Part shown: one piece after another, positions 33,824 through 46,918 of the stretch
Layout: each line of letters opens with the position of its first letter
Position numbering within the stretch: the first letter of the stretch is position 1
Assembly (NCBI GenBank): GCA_050084515.1
Contig: CM114274.1
Location: forward strand, 5,084,001 to 5,148,000
Direction: 5' to 3'
From: Blasia pusilla
Taxonomy: Eukaryota > Marchantiophyta > Marchantiopsida > Blasiales
Length of the DNA: 64,000 nt
Made by a program: the position numbers and the translations under genes
The notes under the pieces: generated by a model
What the model was told of the DNA's origin: nothing
Databases searched by the model: none
The model's input: the letters and a program-made list of their open reading frames with translations, nothing else

Positions 33824-36300
33824 TACGACAGTACAAGGACCAAGATCAGCAAATTCCCCTGAGTGTTCCCACAGAGTGCATTAATGGAAACAAGCACACC
33901 GAATGGACGTCTAACTAAATCTTCAATCTTTATGTGATGTAAATGTGTAAAAGATACAAAGCTAAATCAGGAGGAATCCCGAAGTTTAAGATTGCAACAC
34001 TCTTAAAAATTCCAAAACTTGACACATATTGGAGATGCGCCAACAATATCAGAACTGTGTGCAATACTTCTCTGCCGGGAGTTGAGAAAAGGAATCGTCC
34101 TATTCATTCTTGTCTGTTGAGATCGCAGTAAGTGAAAGACGTGCGCATGTTGAGGAACCAAAAAAGCAGCATAATTCAAGAAATGAACTATAAAAGTGCT
34201 CACAGAGACGTGGTTGGATGGGTTTACAAGGAACTTACAAACTCTGACAACCACTGCATTGCACCAGTTGACGAAGGAGCAAACTCCATAGCGAGAGTCC
34301 AAACCCACAAAGACTTAAGATTTGAGCGAGACAAAGATTCGCTTTTGAACCCCTGTAAAGGAGTGCAGCGGAAAATCGTGAGTACAAGGGCTGACCGTGC
34401 GTTGCCATGATCAGAACACAAAGGGGACATCAAAATATGGTGGGAGATTGAAAGGGACAATCAGCTCCTTGCGTAGAAAGTATCTCTGCTCACTGGCAGA
34501 GGAAAGTCTCAATCAAGCACATCTTCGAACTCGTTAAGTGTGCGCTTGAAATGAGAGGAATTACTTGGCAACCTCTCCACTCACATGGTGATACAGAATC
34601 TACGTTTGGGATGAAGTGTGAGTTGGGACCTGAAGCCATGTGTGGACAGCATGGACTACAACCTCGTGTCATTGAGATCAGCAGGGTTGAGAGGTTTTAA
34701 CAACTAGTAGGCGAGGACTTCGGACAAACAAAAACATCTGGTCACTCCAATGCGACATACACCTCGTGCGACGGCCATAGAGCTACTAAGCCCAGAGTCC
34801 GGACGCAAAAGTAACCTAACAAACTGTCCAATCCTCACTCGTCCAAGTCACGTTCACTTTCAACAGGGGTTCACCTTAACAAAGAATAATCCCAAGATGG
34901 TGGTATGCCCCAAGACTGCAAAATTCAAAACAAAGCAATGCACTGGAACACCCTACCACCTAACACATCGAACGAGCTTCGGGAACTCCTTCGCGAAAAT
35001 TCGTCAGATAATGTCCACCAGGACAGTCGTATGATCCATACGAAGTGGAAACGAACAGAACGCGCCGATTCAACGAAAGCTGGAGGGGTTCCACATGGTC
35101 ACTCGACATGGGAGACACTGGAGTATTTGTTCTTCTTCCTGGGAGCCCATACTCAACCACAACTTTGACAGAGTTTTGCGCTGCTTGTCACAGATTCTAA
35201 CTCATATCATGAATCGAAATGACGGATGCACACTCACAACCGCGGATCATCGTTTCCTTAAAATCGCAATTCTGATGAAAGAGATCCGACAGAAGCTGCC
35301 AAAATCTAGTGATGATTTTCCGAGCGATCTCCAATCACGCACATGAACGCGCCGCGAGGAGAGGGCATGCGAAGAACGGAGAACAAAAATCCCTTCCCGC
35401 ACTGCTCATCTACAGTTCAGATCCATGGAAGCACTGTAGAACTCACCTGAAGGCTAAACAGGGCGTGCTCACAGAGCTCAGCACGGGATGAGATTCGAAA
35501 TGCGGATAAGGCCTTGACTAATCTCAACGCATCTCGCTCGGTCGTCCCCAAAATCTCCTTCAGCGCTTCGCCCTTCACTTCGGCTGTGCAAGGCGCATAC
35601 GCCACACTCGTCTCTACCCAGAAACGCGACTACGGATGGTGTGGAAGGCCGGCACTGATCTGATTCAGAGCAACACATGCGCATCTCTAGCTCCTGGACG
35701 GTTCCTCAATCTACCGACCTCTCGCGGCCCGCAGCCGCAAATCCCGAAGTCTGAACACCATCTGCGCCCTGCTCTTCACCATCAATCAATCCGCGCACTC
35801 GGACCTCCTCTCTCCATCCACATGACGTGATACAGGATGCGCGCGGACTTGCGCGCGCGCATCACCCTTCCCTCCCCTCCGAGCCCTCCATAGTCCCCTC
35901 TCTATCGGTCCTCCACCATCTCAGCGTCCTCTCCTCCGCGCAACTGTCGTCGCTCGCTCCCTCCTCCTCCTTCCTCTGCCGCTCCCTGCGCTACGTCCTA
36001 ATGTTTCGTCGCTCCTCGCCGTGTCGCGCTGGCGCCGCGATCGTCTTCTAGTGGGAAGAGAGAGAGAGAGTCTAGAGGGGTGCCGGTAGCTCCGAGCCCA
36101 AGGGGCGAGCACGCCGAGCAGGTCGCTGTGGACCGTTCGATGGAGGGCAGGAACGAAGGGGAGTATGGTGACAGAACAGAACAGAACAGAACAGATCGAT
36201 TTTATTTTGTTGAAGGGCAGAAGAGCCCGCAAAATCCGATCCGACCGGATCTTTTTCCTGTCCGGGGGGTAATGCGGGGCCTTATCTTCCGGATCGAGAA
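33824..36300 (-). promoter_or_regulatory. Leader, probable 5' intron and promoter region of the bHLH gene
   Basis: On minus a strong donor, TTCAG|GTGAGT, lies at 35447/35446. Plausible acceptors are ACTCAG near 33860 and TACAG at 33806. The frame before the donor has no ATG after its last stop, so the upstream exon (about 35700-35447) looks untranslated. From about 35600 to 36350 the sequence is GC-rich with a GCGCGCGC run near 35850, a GA run near 36060 and an AGAAC-type pentanucleotide array near 36171-36195, typical of a plant promoter or leader. 33950-35400 is intron-like. Confidence 0.4.
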
Positions 36301-37380
36301 CTCCTCTCGGCTCGCAACTCCGTGCGCGGCGTTACGGCGCGGGCTTCCGGCCCGGGATTTGTGAGATATTGCGAAACCGTTAAGATCCATCTGTAGATCA
36401 GAATCGGACGGTGGAAAGATAGTCGAGGGTTTCCCCCTTCGATGCCGGGTATTGGTCGCGCGCGATGTTATCGTCAGGCTCAGTAAGGCCCTTGGATCGG
36501 GATCCAGCTTGTACCAAACAAATAATAATCGCTGTGACCGTCAGATGCCGCATCCACGTGAGGAAAGCTGTTGAGTTTTACTCGTGGGAGGCTGGCAGCT
36601 ATCCTTTCCAAAGTTCCAAACTTCCAAAGTTTAGAGCGACAGTGAGCAAGGGGTCAAGAGTCTGAAGTCTGGAGACTCTGAACTCTGGGGACATCCTTTC
36701 TAGTTTCTGCCCTTCAAAATAAATATGGAAAGGCTCCGGGCGGACAACCAACGGTCGGAAACAAACAGCCTACTTTGAATTTTGAAAGCTCGACTTCCCA
36801 ACAATTAGTGATAGATGTTCTAAACTCCCGGGAAAATTCCTTTATTTAGTGGCAAACCGGTTGTTTCAAACGTCGGGACTCGGGATAGCCTATTCCCGGG
36901 CTCCTCGGAACAGTTTCACGATCCTTACGGACAAGGGTCGCCAGAGCGCAAATGGTCCGTCGGATTAGATATCTTGCGGCAATTAACTGTCGAGATCTCC
37001 CGATTGGATTTTTGCGACTGTCCTTACTCTACAGTAACTATAATCGAACGTGCGGACAAAACTCTGCGACTGCTTTAAGCCTCTTCAATGGGGACGAGTC
37101 TCAGCCCTCGATCTACGTCCATCTGAAGATCTCGTTGGACCTCTTGGCCTCGCGGTAAACGGCGCATCATGTGTGGTAGTCCTTGAGTTACATCTTTCCA
37201 AAAGTTGCATCTTTAAAAATGAATTTCTTTCACGGGAACATCATTGGCTGTTAGAAGTGCTCGAATCATCCCCTTCGTCGATACGACGAGGCCTATCCAT
37301 TCGTCGGACAACGGTGACGACACTTATTGGTCCACAGCTAGTAGCGTGGTACGGTGGTACATGACATCTTTTTATACAGG
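36300..37380. other. Moderate-GC intergenic DNA
   Basis: ORFs of 60-104 codons occur in more than one frame, but none is recognised. No repeat or RNA gene was identified. Confidence 0.35.
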
Positions 37381-37893
37381 ATTCCAAATATCCTTTTTTA
37401 CTATTTTATTATTAGTATAAAATGTATTCATTGATTAAACGTTTATGGATTCACACGTGACTACATGAATAGCCAAATAAAGAATTTCGTCCAGAGGCCT
37501 GTATTTTTAAATATTTCCCACTCGTGAACGAATACCCGTGAAATTCGTAAAGTGAAAAATAAACATTCACTTCCATAATAATCGTATTCCAAACTGGAAA
37601 AGAGGAACACATGGATATAATTTTTCCCGGCCCTAAATATAATGTAAATATCATGATTTTTCAATAAAAAATCATAATTTTGAAATTTAAATGTGTGTTT
37701 TCGCACATATAGCATTAATTTTTACTTCTAAAATATTTTTAAAATTATATATTTAAAAATTCATAATATCTTTGGAAACACATTACATGTAAATTCTCAT
37801 ATGGGATGGGAATCCCCATCTATCTTTCCGGAACTACCCTGGGATTCCCCATGCCGGTTCGGATAAGTTTTTCTTCTTCCCTCCAAATTATAG

Positions 37894-38154
37894 TCTATAT
37901 TATAATAATGAGAAAACTTTTCATTTAACAAATACTTATCTTTTCAACACCAATCATTTTGGATTAATAAAATCATTCATCTAATAAATTAATTAAAAAT
38001 TGAAATTAATTTTTAAATTATATTTATGACCTCTATAAATATTCTTCATTTTTTTTCTATTTTAATTATTCACATCTTATGCACGTATGTGAAAATTATT
38101 TTTGAAAATTCTTCTTTTCCTTACCGTCCGCACACGGGTTGATTATAAGAATAG
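37894..38154 (+). mobile_element. Degenerate Helitron-like element
   Basis: It starts TCTATATTATAATAATGAG and ends CCGCACACGGGTTGATTATAAGAATAG before a T. The 5' end fits the Helitrons at 6084-7168. The 3' end has the CGCACACGGG-type word but ATAG rather than CTAG. It is AT-rich and non-coding. Confidence 0.35.
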
Positions 38155-40932
38155 TACTCTGAACAGATGCAAAAGGAAGACCATTAGAGTCTTGTCATGA
38201 ATTTGAAAATAGTATCACACTAAGAAACGGAAGAAAATGAAAAAACACTGTTTAACATTTACAACCACTAAAAAACATTGGAAATATATATAACAAAAAG
38301 AATCTGAAATTTTAATAAGAAACAGCACCCGCCCATGCTCGCGCATAAAAATCCTCCTCCTTTATTGACTTGAAACCGTCAAAATCTAAAAGACCCTATT
38401 AACAATAATTCGAGTCGCTTTCCTGCTCCACAAACTCGTCTTTTTGTACTACACGTATCACTATTTCGTAATAAGAAGGTTTGACGACATTGGATCGCTG
38501 CATTAGCCTTTGGTCGTGACTCGTAATCACGTAGACCGAATCAGACCGAAGGCTGCAGACTGACCACGACACGCGATGTTATCCAAATATGACTCGCACG
38601 TGACGTAGTACTGTCCTTGCCACATCGATGAAGTTAAGTTCGAGAGACAAGGGTAAACAACTACTCCTTCGCCCACTCCCAATCGCCAACCTCCACCTGT
38701 CCAACTACCTTTCGTACATGGTCCTCGTTCCGAGCACGCTACCGGCTTGGACGGCCGGGAACGATCGCGAGACCGGAGACCCCGGTTACCGTTCTGGACA
38801 CGAGGGCTGCTACCAGAGAATGTTTTCCTCACGCACTGCTCCGAAGTTCCGATGGGTTGAACTAACCCCAGACTTATGCCACAGGCGGTTAACGCTGACT
38901 CTTTCGCTATGATTGGTTTGGCCCTTCGTAGTTTTTGGATTAAAAATCTATTATTATTATGAATAAAAACTATTTTTAAATATGAGAATGGAACAACACC
39001 TTCCAAGATCTAGGGAGCATAGTTTAGTTTGATTTTAGATTACGTGTTAGGAATTAGAGCAAGGGGTTTTATAGTAGGAATGGTGAAAATAAGCGTCGTC
39101 CAAGAACTTACACACCATAGGTAGATTTTTCTTCTAGTAATTTCCAAAAAACATGATCTAGAAAAATTTAAGTATATATCCTAAGGTCTAGGTTTGGCTA
39201 CTTCCATTATCTATGGTGGCAAGGTTACCACATGCACTACTTAATGAGTACTCTCTCTCTCCCGTATCTATATTATTATTGGATACAATGATGAAAGTGA
39301 GTTGAGGAGAGACTACCTTGTACCCGTACAATGCATGCGTGTATAATTTTGAATTACCCATCCAAAGTGTATAATTGAATTCGAGCGGTCCTATTGACTT
39401 AGACAGCAAACGATTTTATTGGCTATAAAGAACATGTATCCAAAGGTAAGATGATTTCAAAATGAAGAGGCACTTTTCAATAATAGTATAGATGATGGTC
39501 ATAATATGTGCATAAATCACACCATCTCATCCTAGCATGACGAAAGTGTTATTTATTAGGATAATGGACAAAATTTTATTTTAAAAGTTTGATTTAACTT
39601 CCGAAAAGTTTAATTTAATTTAACTTGAAAATTCCAACATTAAATATCCAATTCCCATTTATTAATCGATCAAACCAACATTTCTAGAAGTTGGCCATTA
39701 TATGGACATTTTGTATTATTGAAATCTTATGTTTTGTAATATATCACACTAAGGTATTCATATGATACATCATTATTAAATTTTTAAATTTTAAATCATA
39801 TTCTTATGCAATACTCATACGTTCATAAAAAGTATTACATTCCTCTATTCCTAAGGGCACAAGCATTGATAATACAATATATTAATACGATTACAATATT
39901 CTTATGAGCACAAAATATGGTATATGAAAAAAATGGAGAAATTGGACATTGGTTGATTTCCCTAAGAAGATGGAAGAAATTCAAGAAAGTCTCAAGGCAT
40001 TCCACGTGACCAAACCTTTTTAACACATGTTCACAGAAGTCCCACTAAACATCTTGAATATGAGTACTTAAAGCTACATATCACTCATTTGCATCCATGG
40101 GAAACCAAAAAATTAAACACTCTTTTAGAAAAAGATATCCTCATAGCTTGGAAAAATCCTTCATCCTCAATAATGACTTATGCTAGTAATAGAATAAGTA
40201 ATAAGTGTATTGTGTATGCCATTGCAACTTCCTTGTGATACCCTTCCTACCTAACCATTCCTAATTAAAAATGAAAAAAGTAGGATAATAAGAGGAAAAG
40301 TCCCAACTCCCATTGAATATTGATCACACAATCTATCATTTATTAAAAATACAATCAACCAATCCCGAAAAAAGATGGACTATGCCATTATTTTCAAATA
40401 TATTTCTCAATGTAATAAGCTAATTTGAGTTAATTATTCATGTATACTCCATATATGTATCTTTTGCATTATGATTCAATGGAGCTTACTGGGACCAAAA
40501 TGTAATATTCATTTCTTTTGTCCCATTACATGACAAGAATCCTCCTTATCAAAGGCATGTTAAGCATGGATAAGAGAGCAACCATATGACTTTCTATCTA
40601 CAAGCACATAACAATATAATATAATATACCACAATCACTTTCCAACGCAACAAGCCTCTCTCTAAGTTATAACGCTTGAAGGACTTTCCATTGATTCTTT
40701 TGCATGGGTAATCTCACAGTATGTAAATCGGTGTGAAGCTTGCATGTGCAAAGATTTGTTTGTGAAAAAATTCATGAAAAATCTCATATTAATGATGAAG
40801 ATTTCAATTATGACGTTGACTAGAACATGGTAATATGATACTCATAAGAGAGATACAATCCTTAGTATCATTATTTCCACGATAAAGCTTTAAATCATAT
40901 TAAAATTTTCTTGTAAACTCAAAAGACTAATG
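38155..40932. other. AT-rich intergenic DNA with a GC islet and further Helitron-like ends
   Basis: 38510-38930 is clearly GC-richer than its flanks and has ORFs in both directions without recognised domains. Helitron-like words flank it: reading minus, CGCGAGCATGGGCGGGTGC near 38350-38325, and the 5' type TCTATACTATTATTG ending near 39491. A plus 5' type TCTATATTATTATTGG lies at 39265. 39500-40930 shows nothing recognisable. Confidence 0.35.
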
Positions 40933-41373
40933 TGTTGGATTCTCAACATTCACTTCTCTAAGCACCATTAATCTGATTGGCCCCCTTGTATGAGGAGAAG
41001 CCTAGATTGATGATTTCGATGTAGACATCGAATGAGTCATACTAATATGACGTAGGTGGTTTATGGAGTAACGTCACTATGATTATCTAACCCTATATTG
41101 CATCAGGGTGAGGGATACCCTGATGCGTCGCGGGGGTCTGGGGAAAATTATTTTCTATTAATATAAATAAAGAAAAATAGGTTAAAAATCCTAGTTTCTC
41201 GAGTAGTGAAATAGTCGGGAGCCGCAGCAGTAGCGCATTCTCGTATGTCGAGTTATGTCCATGTTCAGATTCCATCGAAGCTCTTGTGTGAGCGCACAGA
41301 CAGACTAGGCCACTTTGTTTCTCTAAGTTTTGTAATAGCTTTCAATGATTTCCTCACTTTCTGTTTTCTCACA
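40933..41373 (+). repeat. 5' LTR of the plus-strand copia element
   Basis: It begins TGTTGGATTCTCAACATTC and ends TGTTTTCTCACA, 441 bp. It matches 45449-45929 with numerous substitutions and lacks about 40 bp present there. Confidence 0.93.
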
Positions 41374-41385
41374 TGGTATCAGAGC
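41374..41385 (+). other. Primer-binding site (tRNA-iMet type)
   Basis: TGGTATCAGAGC follows the 5' LTR immediately. It is the same PBS type as in the minus-strand element at 10064-15212. Confidence 0.93.
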
Positions 41386-41445
41386 GATAGGTTTTCCAAT
41401 ATTTTGTATCTGGCAATCTAATGTGTTTGCATAAAATCTTGAGAG

Positions 41446-42400
41446 ATGGCTACTTCTTCGTCAGTTCGTGTTGCCCCTACTCCGCTGGGTGAAGAGAAGT
41501 TAGAGGGTCTAACTATACATTGTGGAATTTCAAAATAAGAACTATCCTCGAATCATTTGAGATCTGGGAGATGGCCATAGAGGTCGATTTGAATCCACAA
41601 GCCACTTTGAGTTCTGCATGTTCATCTTCATCTGGTGATATCGATCATGTTGTATTGCTGGAATGGAAATGCAGAAAGGTTGATGCTCTATATGCGATTG
41701 TCACGAATGTAACTTATTCTATTATGACTCTCATTCAACATACGACCACTGTAGTTGAGGCGTGCAACATTCTGAAGAATCACTATGAAACGAGGAATGG
41801 GCCTAGGATTCAGCTTACGTCCAAGAAATTTTCGGAAGGAGGAAGCGCAGAGAAATTTTTGACAAGGATCAAGAATCTTCAAGATCAGATGGCGTGCGTA
41901 GGAATTTCAAAGTCTAACGAAGATTTGGCACGTCGGTGCATAAGGATTTTGCTTCAGAGGTATGACAGTTTGGTCACTACATTGAATACTCAAGTAAGAT
42001 CTACGCCGCTTACTTTTGAACAATTTAGTGCAATGTTGGTGGAAGAGGAAATGCGCTTCAAAGCAAGAGAGGGAAGTGATGTTGCATTTACTGCCAACGC
42101 ACAGAGAGGTAGAAATTAGGATTCAGTTCAAATGTCAAGAAGAAATTTCCAAGGAAAGCCTTCAAATGATTTTATTGTGGTAAGCTAGGTCATCTTATCA
42201 AAGATTGTAGAAAAAGGAGTCAAGATGAAAAGAATGGTTGTTTAAGACCTAAGAAGGAGTCTGGAAATTTTGTAGAACAAGGAGAACATGAGGTAGATGT
42301 TTGGGTAGCAATCGAAGATTTTTTCACACAGAGGCAGAACATTCCACTAAGTCAAAGAGTGAAGATGCATGGGTGCTCGATATTGGAGCATCTAGGCATA
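41446..42400 (+). pseudogene. Copia Gag, zinc knuckle and protease start
   Basis: An ATG at 41446 opens MATSSSVRVAPTPLGEEKL, followed by a frameshift. 41520-42119 continues Gag (UBN2 type) with LWNFKIRTILESFEIWEM, HYETRNGPRIQLTSKKF and EEEMRFKAREGSDVAFTA. The CCHC knuckle FYCGKLGHLIKDC lies near 42170-42208, directly after a TGA. The protease active site reads WVLDIGASRHM near 42370-42402, with Ile in place of the usual Ser after the catalytic Asp. Stops at 42117 and 42167 break the frame. Confidence 0.88.
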
Positions 42401-42739
42401 TGACCAATCATAAGGATTGGTATAGCTCCTTATAGCCTCTACAGGAGCCCATCGTTTTTACTGTTGGGAATAATGCAAAGTGCCCTGTAGAAGAGAAAGG
42501 CACAATTTCTTAAGTCTCACAAAAAGGAGATGAAAAGAAGTTAACTGATGTACTGTGTGTACTAGAGTTGAAGCGCAATTTGCTTTCGGTAGCAGTATTA
42601 TATGATCGTGACTTAGAAGTTTGTTTCAAGAAATTGGAGCAGTCATGAGGATGCCAATGGGAAGATAGTCGGTGAAGGTATACGACGTGGAAATATCTAA
42701 AAGTTGTTTGCTTTCACGACAATTGTAGGTAAAGATCTT

Positions 42740-43750
42740 AGTAGCAGTAAGTTGTGGCATCAAAGATTTGGTCATCTAAGCTTTCCCTTACTAAGTCAAA
42801 TGTAGAAATCTGGCATGGTTGCAGATTTACCAACAATTTCTGGAGTATCGGATTCATGTGAAGCTTGTATGATGGGCAAGCAACACCGAAAATCATTTCC
42901 ACAAGAGTCCAGCAGTAGAGCAAAGGCTCCTCTAGAGCTAATACATACTGACCTATGTGGTAAAATGTGAACATTGGCATTATGTGGTTCTTCCTACTTT
43001 TTAGTTGTCGACGATTGTAATAGGAAGATGTGGGTATATTTCCTTCGTGATAAGGCAAGTGCTTTTGGAAAATTTTAAGTATGGCACAAGCTAGTTGAGA
43101 GTGAGACAGGAAAGAAGGTATAGAACCTTTGCACCGATCGAGGAGGAGAATTTTTATCAATCGAATTCAACAAATATTTGGGGGAGCATGGAATCAAGCG
43201 ACAGTTAACCACGACACATACACCATAATAAAATGGAGTTGTTGAGCGTCAAAACCGTATAGTGGTGGAGATGGCAAGATGTATGATGAAAGCAAAAGGT
43301 TTGACAGAAGGATTTTGGGCTGAAGCTGTTAATACTGCCGTTTACATTCTAAATAGAAGTGCTACAGTGCAAGGCATGACTCCTCATCAATCATACTTCA
43401 TTACATTACTATTAGTCTAACACTTCAGGACTTTTGGTAGTGAGTGTTTTGTACATATTCCTGAAGGATCCAGGACCAAGCTTGAGTCCAAGAGAAAGAA
43501 GTACATCTTTATGGGATATAGTGATGAGTCTAAAGCTTATCGCCTATGGTGTCCTGAGGCAAATAAGATGCTTGTGAGTCCTGATGTGGTGTTCCAAGAA
43601 GAGCCTTGTCAAGTGGCGGATATTAGTGGTCCATCCACATTATCATCAAATGAAGAGATAACCCACCAAAGCACACCATCAATGTTTATACCAGATCATC
43701 AAGAAGAAGAATTTGGTGATGATTACAAAGACCAACTTGCTCTTCCACTA
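42740..43750 (+). pseudogene. Copia pre-integrase and integrase region
   Basis: LWHQRFGHLSFPLLSQM and DSCEACMMGKQHRKSFP give the HHCC-type zinc region. LELIHTDLCG, FLVVDDCNRKMWVYFL and later NGVVERQNRIVVEMAR carry the D, D and E positions of the integrase core. 43511-43750 encodes the post-integrase linker with GYSDESKAYRLW. Many TAG/TAA stops interrupt it, including two adjacent ones just before NGVVER where a Gln pair would be expected. Confidence 0.88.
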
Positions 43751-44039
43751 TGATGGTCATACCCTAAGTGGATAAAGCAGCTCTTGGATGGTAAGGATCC
43801 ACCAGCGACTGATGAAATTGTTACACATCCAAGGATATCCAAGAGACTAGAGGAGTAGAACAGAGTTTCCGCACATCTCGTCAAAATGGCCTTGATGACA
43901 GAGGTCTTGCTTGGATGAGGCCCTTGCTCATCCGCAATGGAGAGAGGCCATGTAGATGGAGATAGACATTATTTAAAGAAATGAAACTTGGACTTTTGTT
44001 GAGAATCCAAAGGACATGAAGATAATACATACCAAGTAG

Positions 44040-45418
44040 GTGTACAAGACCAAGTACAAGTCGGACGGTACATTGGATAAATTCAAAGCGAGGTTGGTTG
44101 GGCAAGGATATTCACAAATTGAAGATTTTGATAACTATGAGACTTTTGCTCCTACTGCAAGGATGACAACCATTCGAATTATTCTAGCGGTGGCACGAAC
44201 AAGACGTTGGTCTCTATACCAATATGATGTGAAGTGTGCCTTTCTGAACGAGAGTCTCAAGGAGTAGGTATATGTATCTCAACCACCAAGTTTTGAGACA
44301 TCTGGATCAAAAGAGAAATTGTGCTTGCTTCATCGAGCATTGTATGGGTTGAAGCAAGCCCCAAGGGTATGGTATCAACGAATAGATACACTATTCTGAG
44401 AGAAGGGTCTCATCAAGAGTCCATCAAAAGCAAATTTGTATGTGTTTTGCGAAGATGGGATGTATATGTTGATAGTCTTGTATGTGGATGATCTGATCAT
44501 CATAGGAGACCACAGTAAGAAAATAGAGGAAATGAAGGAAGTGTTGAAATCTGAGTTTGATAGGTCATATTTAGGGCTTTTGCATTACCTTATAGGGCTG
44601 GAGATTTGGCAACAGATGGATTCCATTTTTCTCTCTTAGCAAAAGTATGCTAGAGAAATCTTGAAGACATTCGGGATGATCGAGTGTAAGGCGGTGGTCT
44701 CGCCAATGGAGGTAGAGTTGAAACTCTCAATGGAGGATGTTTCACCACTGGTAGATGAAAAGTTGTACAGAAAGCTTGTGGGCAGTTGGATATTTTTGTG
44801 CAACACTAGAGCAGAAATTAACTTTGTTGTGGGAGTGTTGAGTAGGTTCTCAACTAAGCCTCGTGAGAACCATTGGAAGGCAAGGATTTGTGTGTTGAAG
44901 TACATCACAGGAACTATCGAGTACGGCATCACCTATGGAGCAGGGAAGGAAATGACCTTTTGTGACTTGGATTGGGAAGGAGATTCAGATTCTCGGAGAT
45001 AAGTTTCGGAGTATTGCTTCTTGCTAGGATCAGGTATGGTATCATGGATCAGAAAGAAGCAACCTACAGTGGCTCTTTCTTCTACCGAGGCAGAGTAGAA
45101 GGCGGCTTGTGATGTCTCTTGTGAAGCAGTATGGTTGAGATTGATATTGGAGGACATAGGAGAAGCGCCTGAAAGTGCTATTGTAATGTGGTGTGACAAC
45201 TAGAGTTGCATTGTCATAGCACATAATCTTGTATTTCATGCTCGTACGAAGCACATAGAGATCTAGTATCATTTTTTTTGTGAGTTGATCGAGAGAGAGG
45301 TTTTGAAGTTAGTCTATTATCCAACAGAGGATAACCATGCAGACATCTTCATAAAAGCTTTGAGCGGAGATCAAATTCACCAACATCTAAAGGGTCTTGT
45401 CATCGATCCAAGACAGTA
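44040..45418 (+). pseudogene. Copia reverse transcriptase and RNase H region
   Basis: 44040-44267 encodes KARLVGQGYSQIEDFDNYET and QYDVKCAFLNESLKE. ALYGLKQAPRVWYQR follows. The catalytic LYVDDLIIIG is near 44478-44507 (YVDD). 44661-45002 gives the thumb region, with GSWIFLCNTRAEINFVVGVL. The RNase H part carries SSTEAE, a stop, KAACDVSCEAVWLR, then VFHARTKHIEI and NHADIFIKALSGDQ, ending at a TAG near 45416. Several stops interrupt it. Confidence 0.9.
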
Positions 45419-45439
45419 GTCTACATGAGAGTGGATATT

Positions 45440-45448
45440 GAGGGGGGA
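45440..45448 (+). other. Polypurine tract of the plus-strand copia element
   Basis: GAGGGGGGA directly precedes the 3' LTR. Confidence 0.85.
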
Positions 45449-45929
45449 TGTTGGATTCTCAACATCCACTTCTCTAAACACCATTAATCTGATCAGGCCC
45501 CTTGTATGAGGAGAAGCCTAAATTGATGGTTTCGACTTAGACGCCAAATGAGTCATACTAATATGACGTAGGTGGTTTATGGAATAGCGTTACTATGATT
45601 ATCTAACCCTATATTACATCAAGGTGCGGCACATCCTGATGCGTCGCGCGGGTCTGGGGGCGTAGCCCTGGTATGCCAAGACGACGCGGGGATCTGGGGA
45701 CAATTGTTTTCTATTAATAAAAATGAAGAAAAATAGGTTAAAAATCCTAGTTTCTAGAGTAGTGAAATAGTCGAGAGCCGCAACGGTAGCGCATTCTCGT
45801 TTGTCGACTTATTTCCATGTTCAGATTCCATCGAAGCTCTTCTGTGAGCGCACGAACAGACTAGATCACTTTGTATCTCCAAGTTTTGTAATAGATCTCA
45901 GTGATTTCCTCACTTTCTATTTTCTCACA
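45449..45929 (+). repeat. 3' LTR of the plus-strand copia element
   Basis: It begins TGTTGGATTCTCAACATCC and ends CTATTTTCTCACA, 481 bp. It has an extra GC-rich stretch of about 40 bp near 45657-45697 compared with the 5' LTR. That stretch looks partly like a duplication of the adjacent CGCGGG-TCTGGGG sequence. Confidence 0.92.
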
Positions 45930-46918
45930 CAGTGAGACCTTTTTATGATGTTTGATTGGTCTAGTCAGCTAACCTTGAATAATGGAACATTAAAAATGGC
46001 TTATCGGATATAAATTATCATACCATCTTTCAAGGTTAGGATATTACATGTAAGCAGTCAATTCTTGAACCTTATTAACAAGATCTATTAAAAGCTCCAA
46101 ACTTTGCCATTTTGTTGTATATTTAATACTCACTGGTCTTAGTCATCATTATATGGATTAACACCAAATGTAGATCAACATATCCTATGATTTTCTCCCA
46201 CATATTTCCAATCATGAGAGCTGAAATATATATTCCTAGAAGAATAGTTTGCTAGGAAACAAGCATGTGGGAAGCACTATTTTCCAATTTTTATTTTAAA
46301 GATCCCGACCCTAGCCTCTTTCTTCGCTACATTCTTACATATCCATTTCCTCCTTAATTCGACTTTTTTTTTCCAATTCTCCATATCCGCTCTTCATTTA
46401 GAACATCCACCAGTCCCAACCATTTCATTTTGGGGAAAATACTCTAATCATCCATTCTATTTTCAACTCTCGATAAATAAAACCATTATAAACCACGAAG
46501 ATTTATTATTTTATATTCTAACTATGGATTTTTTTTTCCATTTAACTATATAGATTAATACTGAGAAATTCTTGATCCCCCTTCTCGCTCTTTAGAAATT
46601 CCTCCTCTTCATTTTAAACTCTACTTTTCCCAATCTTAAGTTATGGATATGATCCTTAGACATCATACCACCCTGTTCCCAACCACGAAGATCTTTGATG
46701 GAAATACCTCCCACACCATTAAAACAATGCAATATAAAATCATCCTACAAAATCATAAGTGTTATGTATTGTATGTAATCATCAAGCCAGAACTTGTAAA
46801 TACTTCAAGGATGTCCGCCTCATACAAGATGATTGTAAAATGGTACACACGACTAATAACACTCTCAATACTGCATGTAATCGTCAAGCGACATCCACCC
46901 TCCATTACAAGGAAACTT
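45930..46918. other. AT-rich intergenic DNA
   Basis: No gene or clear repeat was seen between the copia element and the MITE copy. Confidence 0.45.

Larger units (their letters stand above)
40933..45929 (+). mobile_element. Ty1/copia LTR retrotransposon, plus strand, full-length but defective
   Basis: LTRs at 40933-41373 and 45449-45929, PBS at 41374-41385 and a polypurine tract at 45440-45448 define a 5.0-kb element. The interior carries Gag, zinc knuckle, protease, integrase, RT and RNase H in copia order in one polyprotein-like path broken by many stops and some frameshifts. Outer flanks are TAATG and CAGTG, a possible 5-bp target duplication with two transitions. The stops make it non-autonomous. 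Confidence 0.93.

Noticed and set aside
35447-35605. Apparent N-terminal coding exon of the bHLH gene ending at a strong donor
   Set aside because: Its frame begins with GTG and contains no ATG after the upstream stop at 35630-35632, so it is more likely untranslated leader.
38527-39006. 159-codon minus-strand ORF in the GC islet
   Set aside because: No recognisable domain; open frames in both directions fit base composition.
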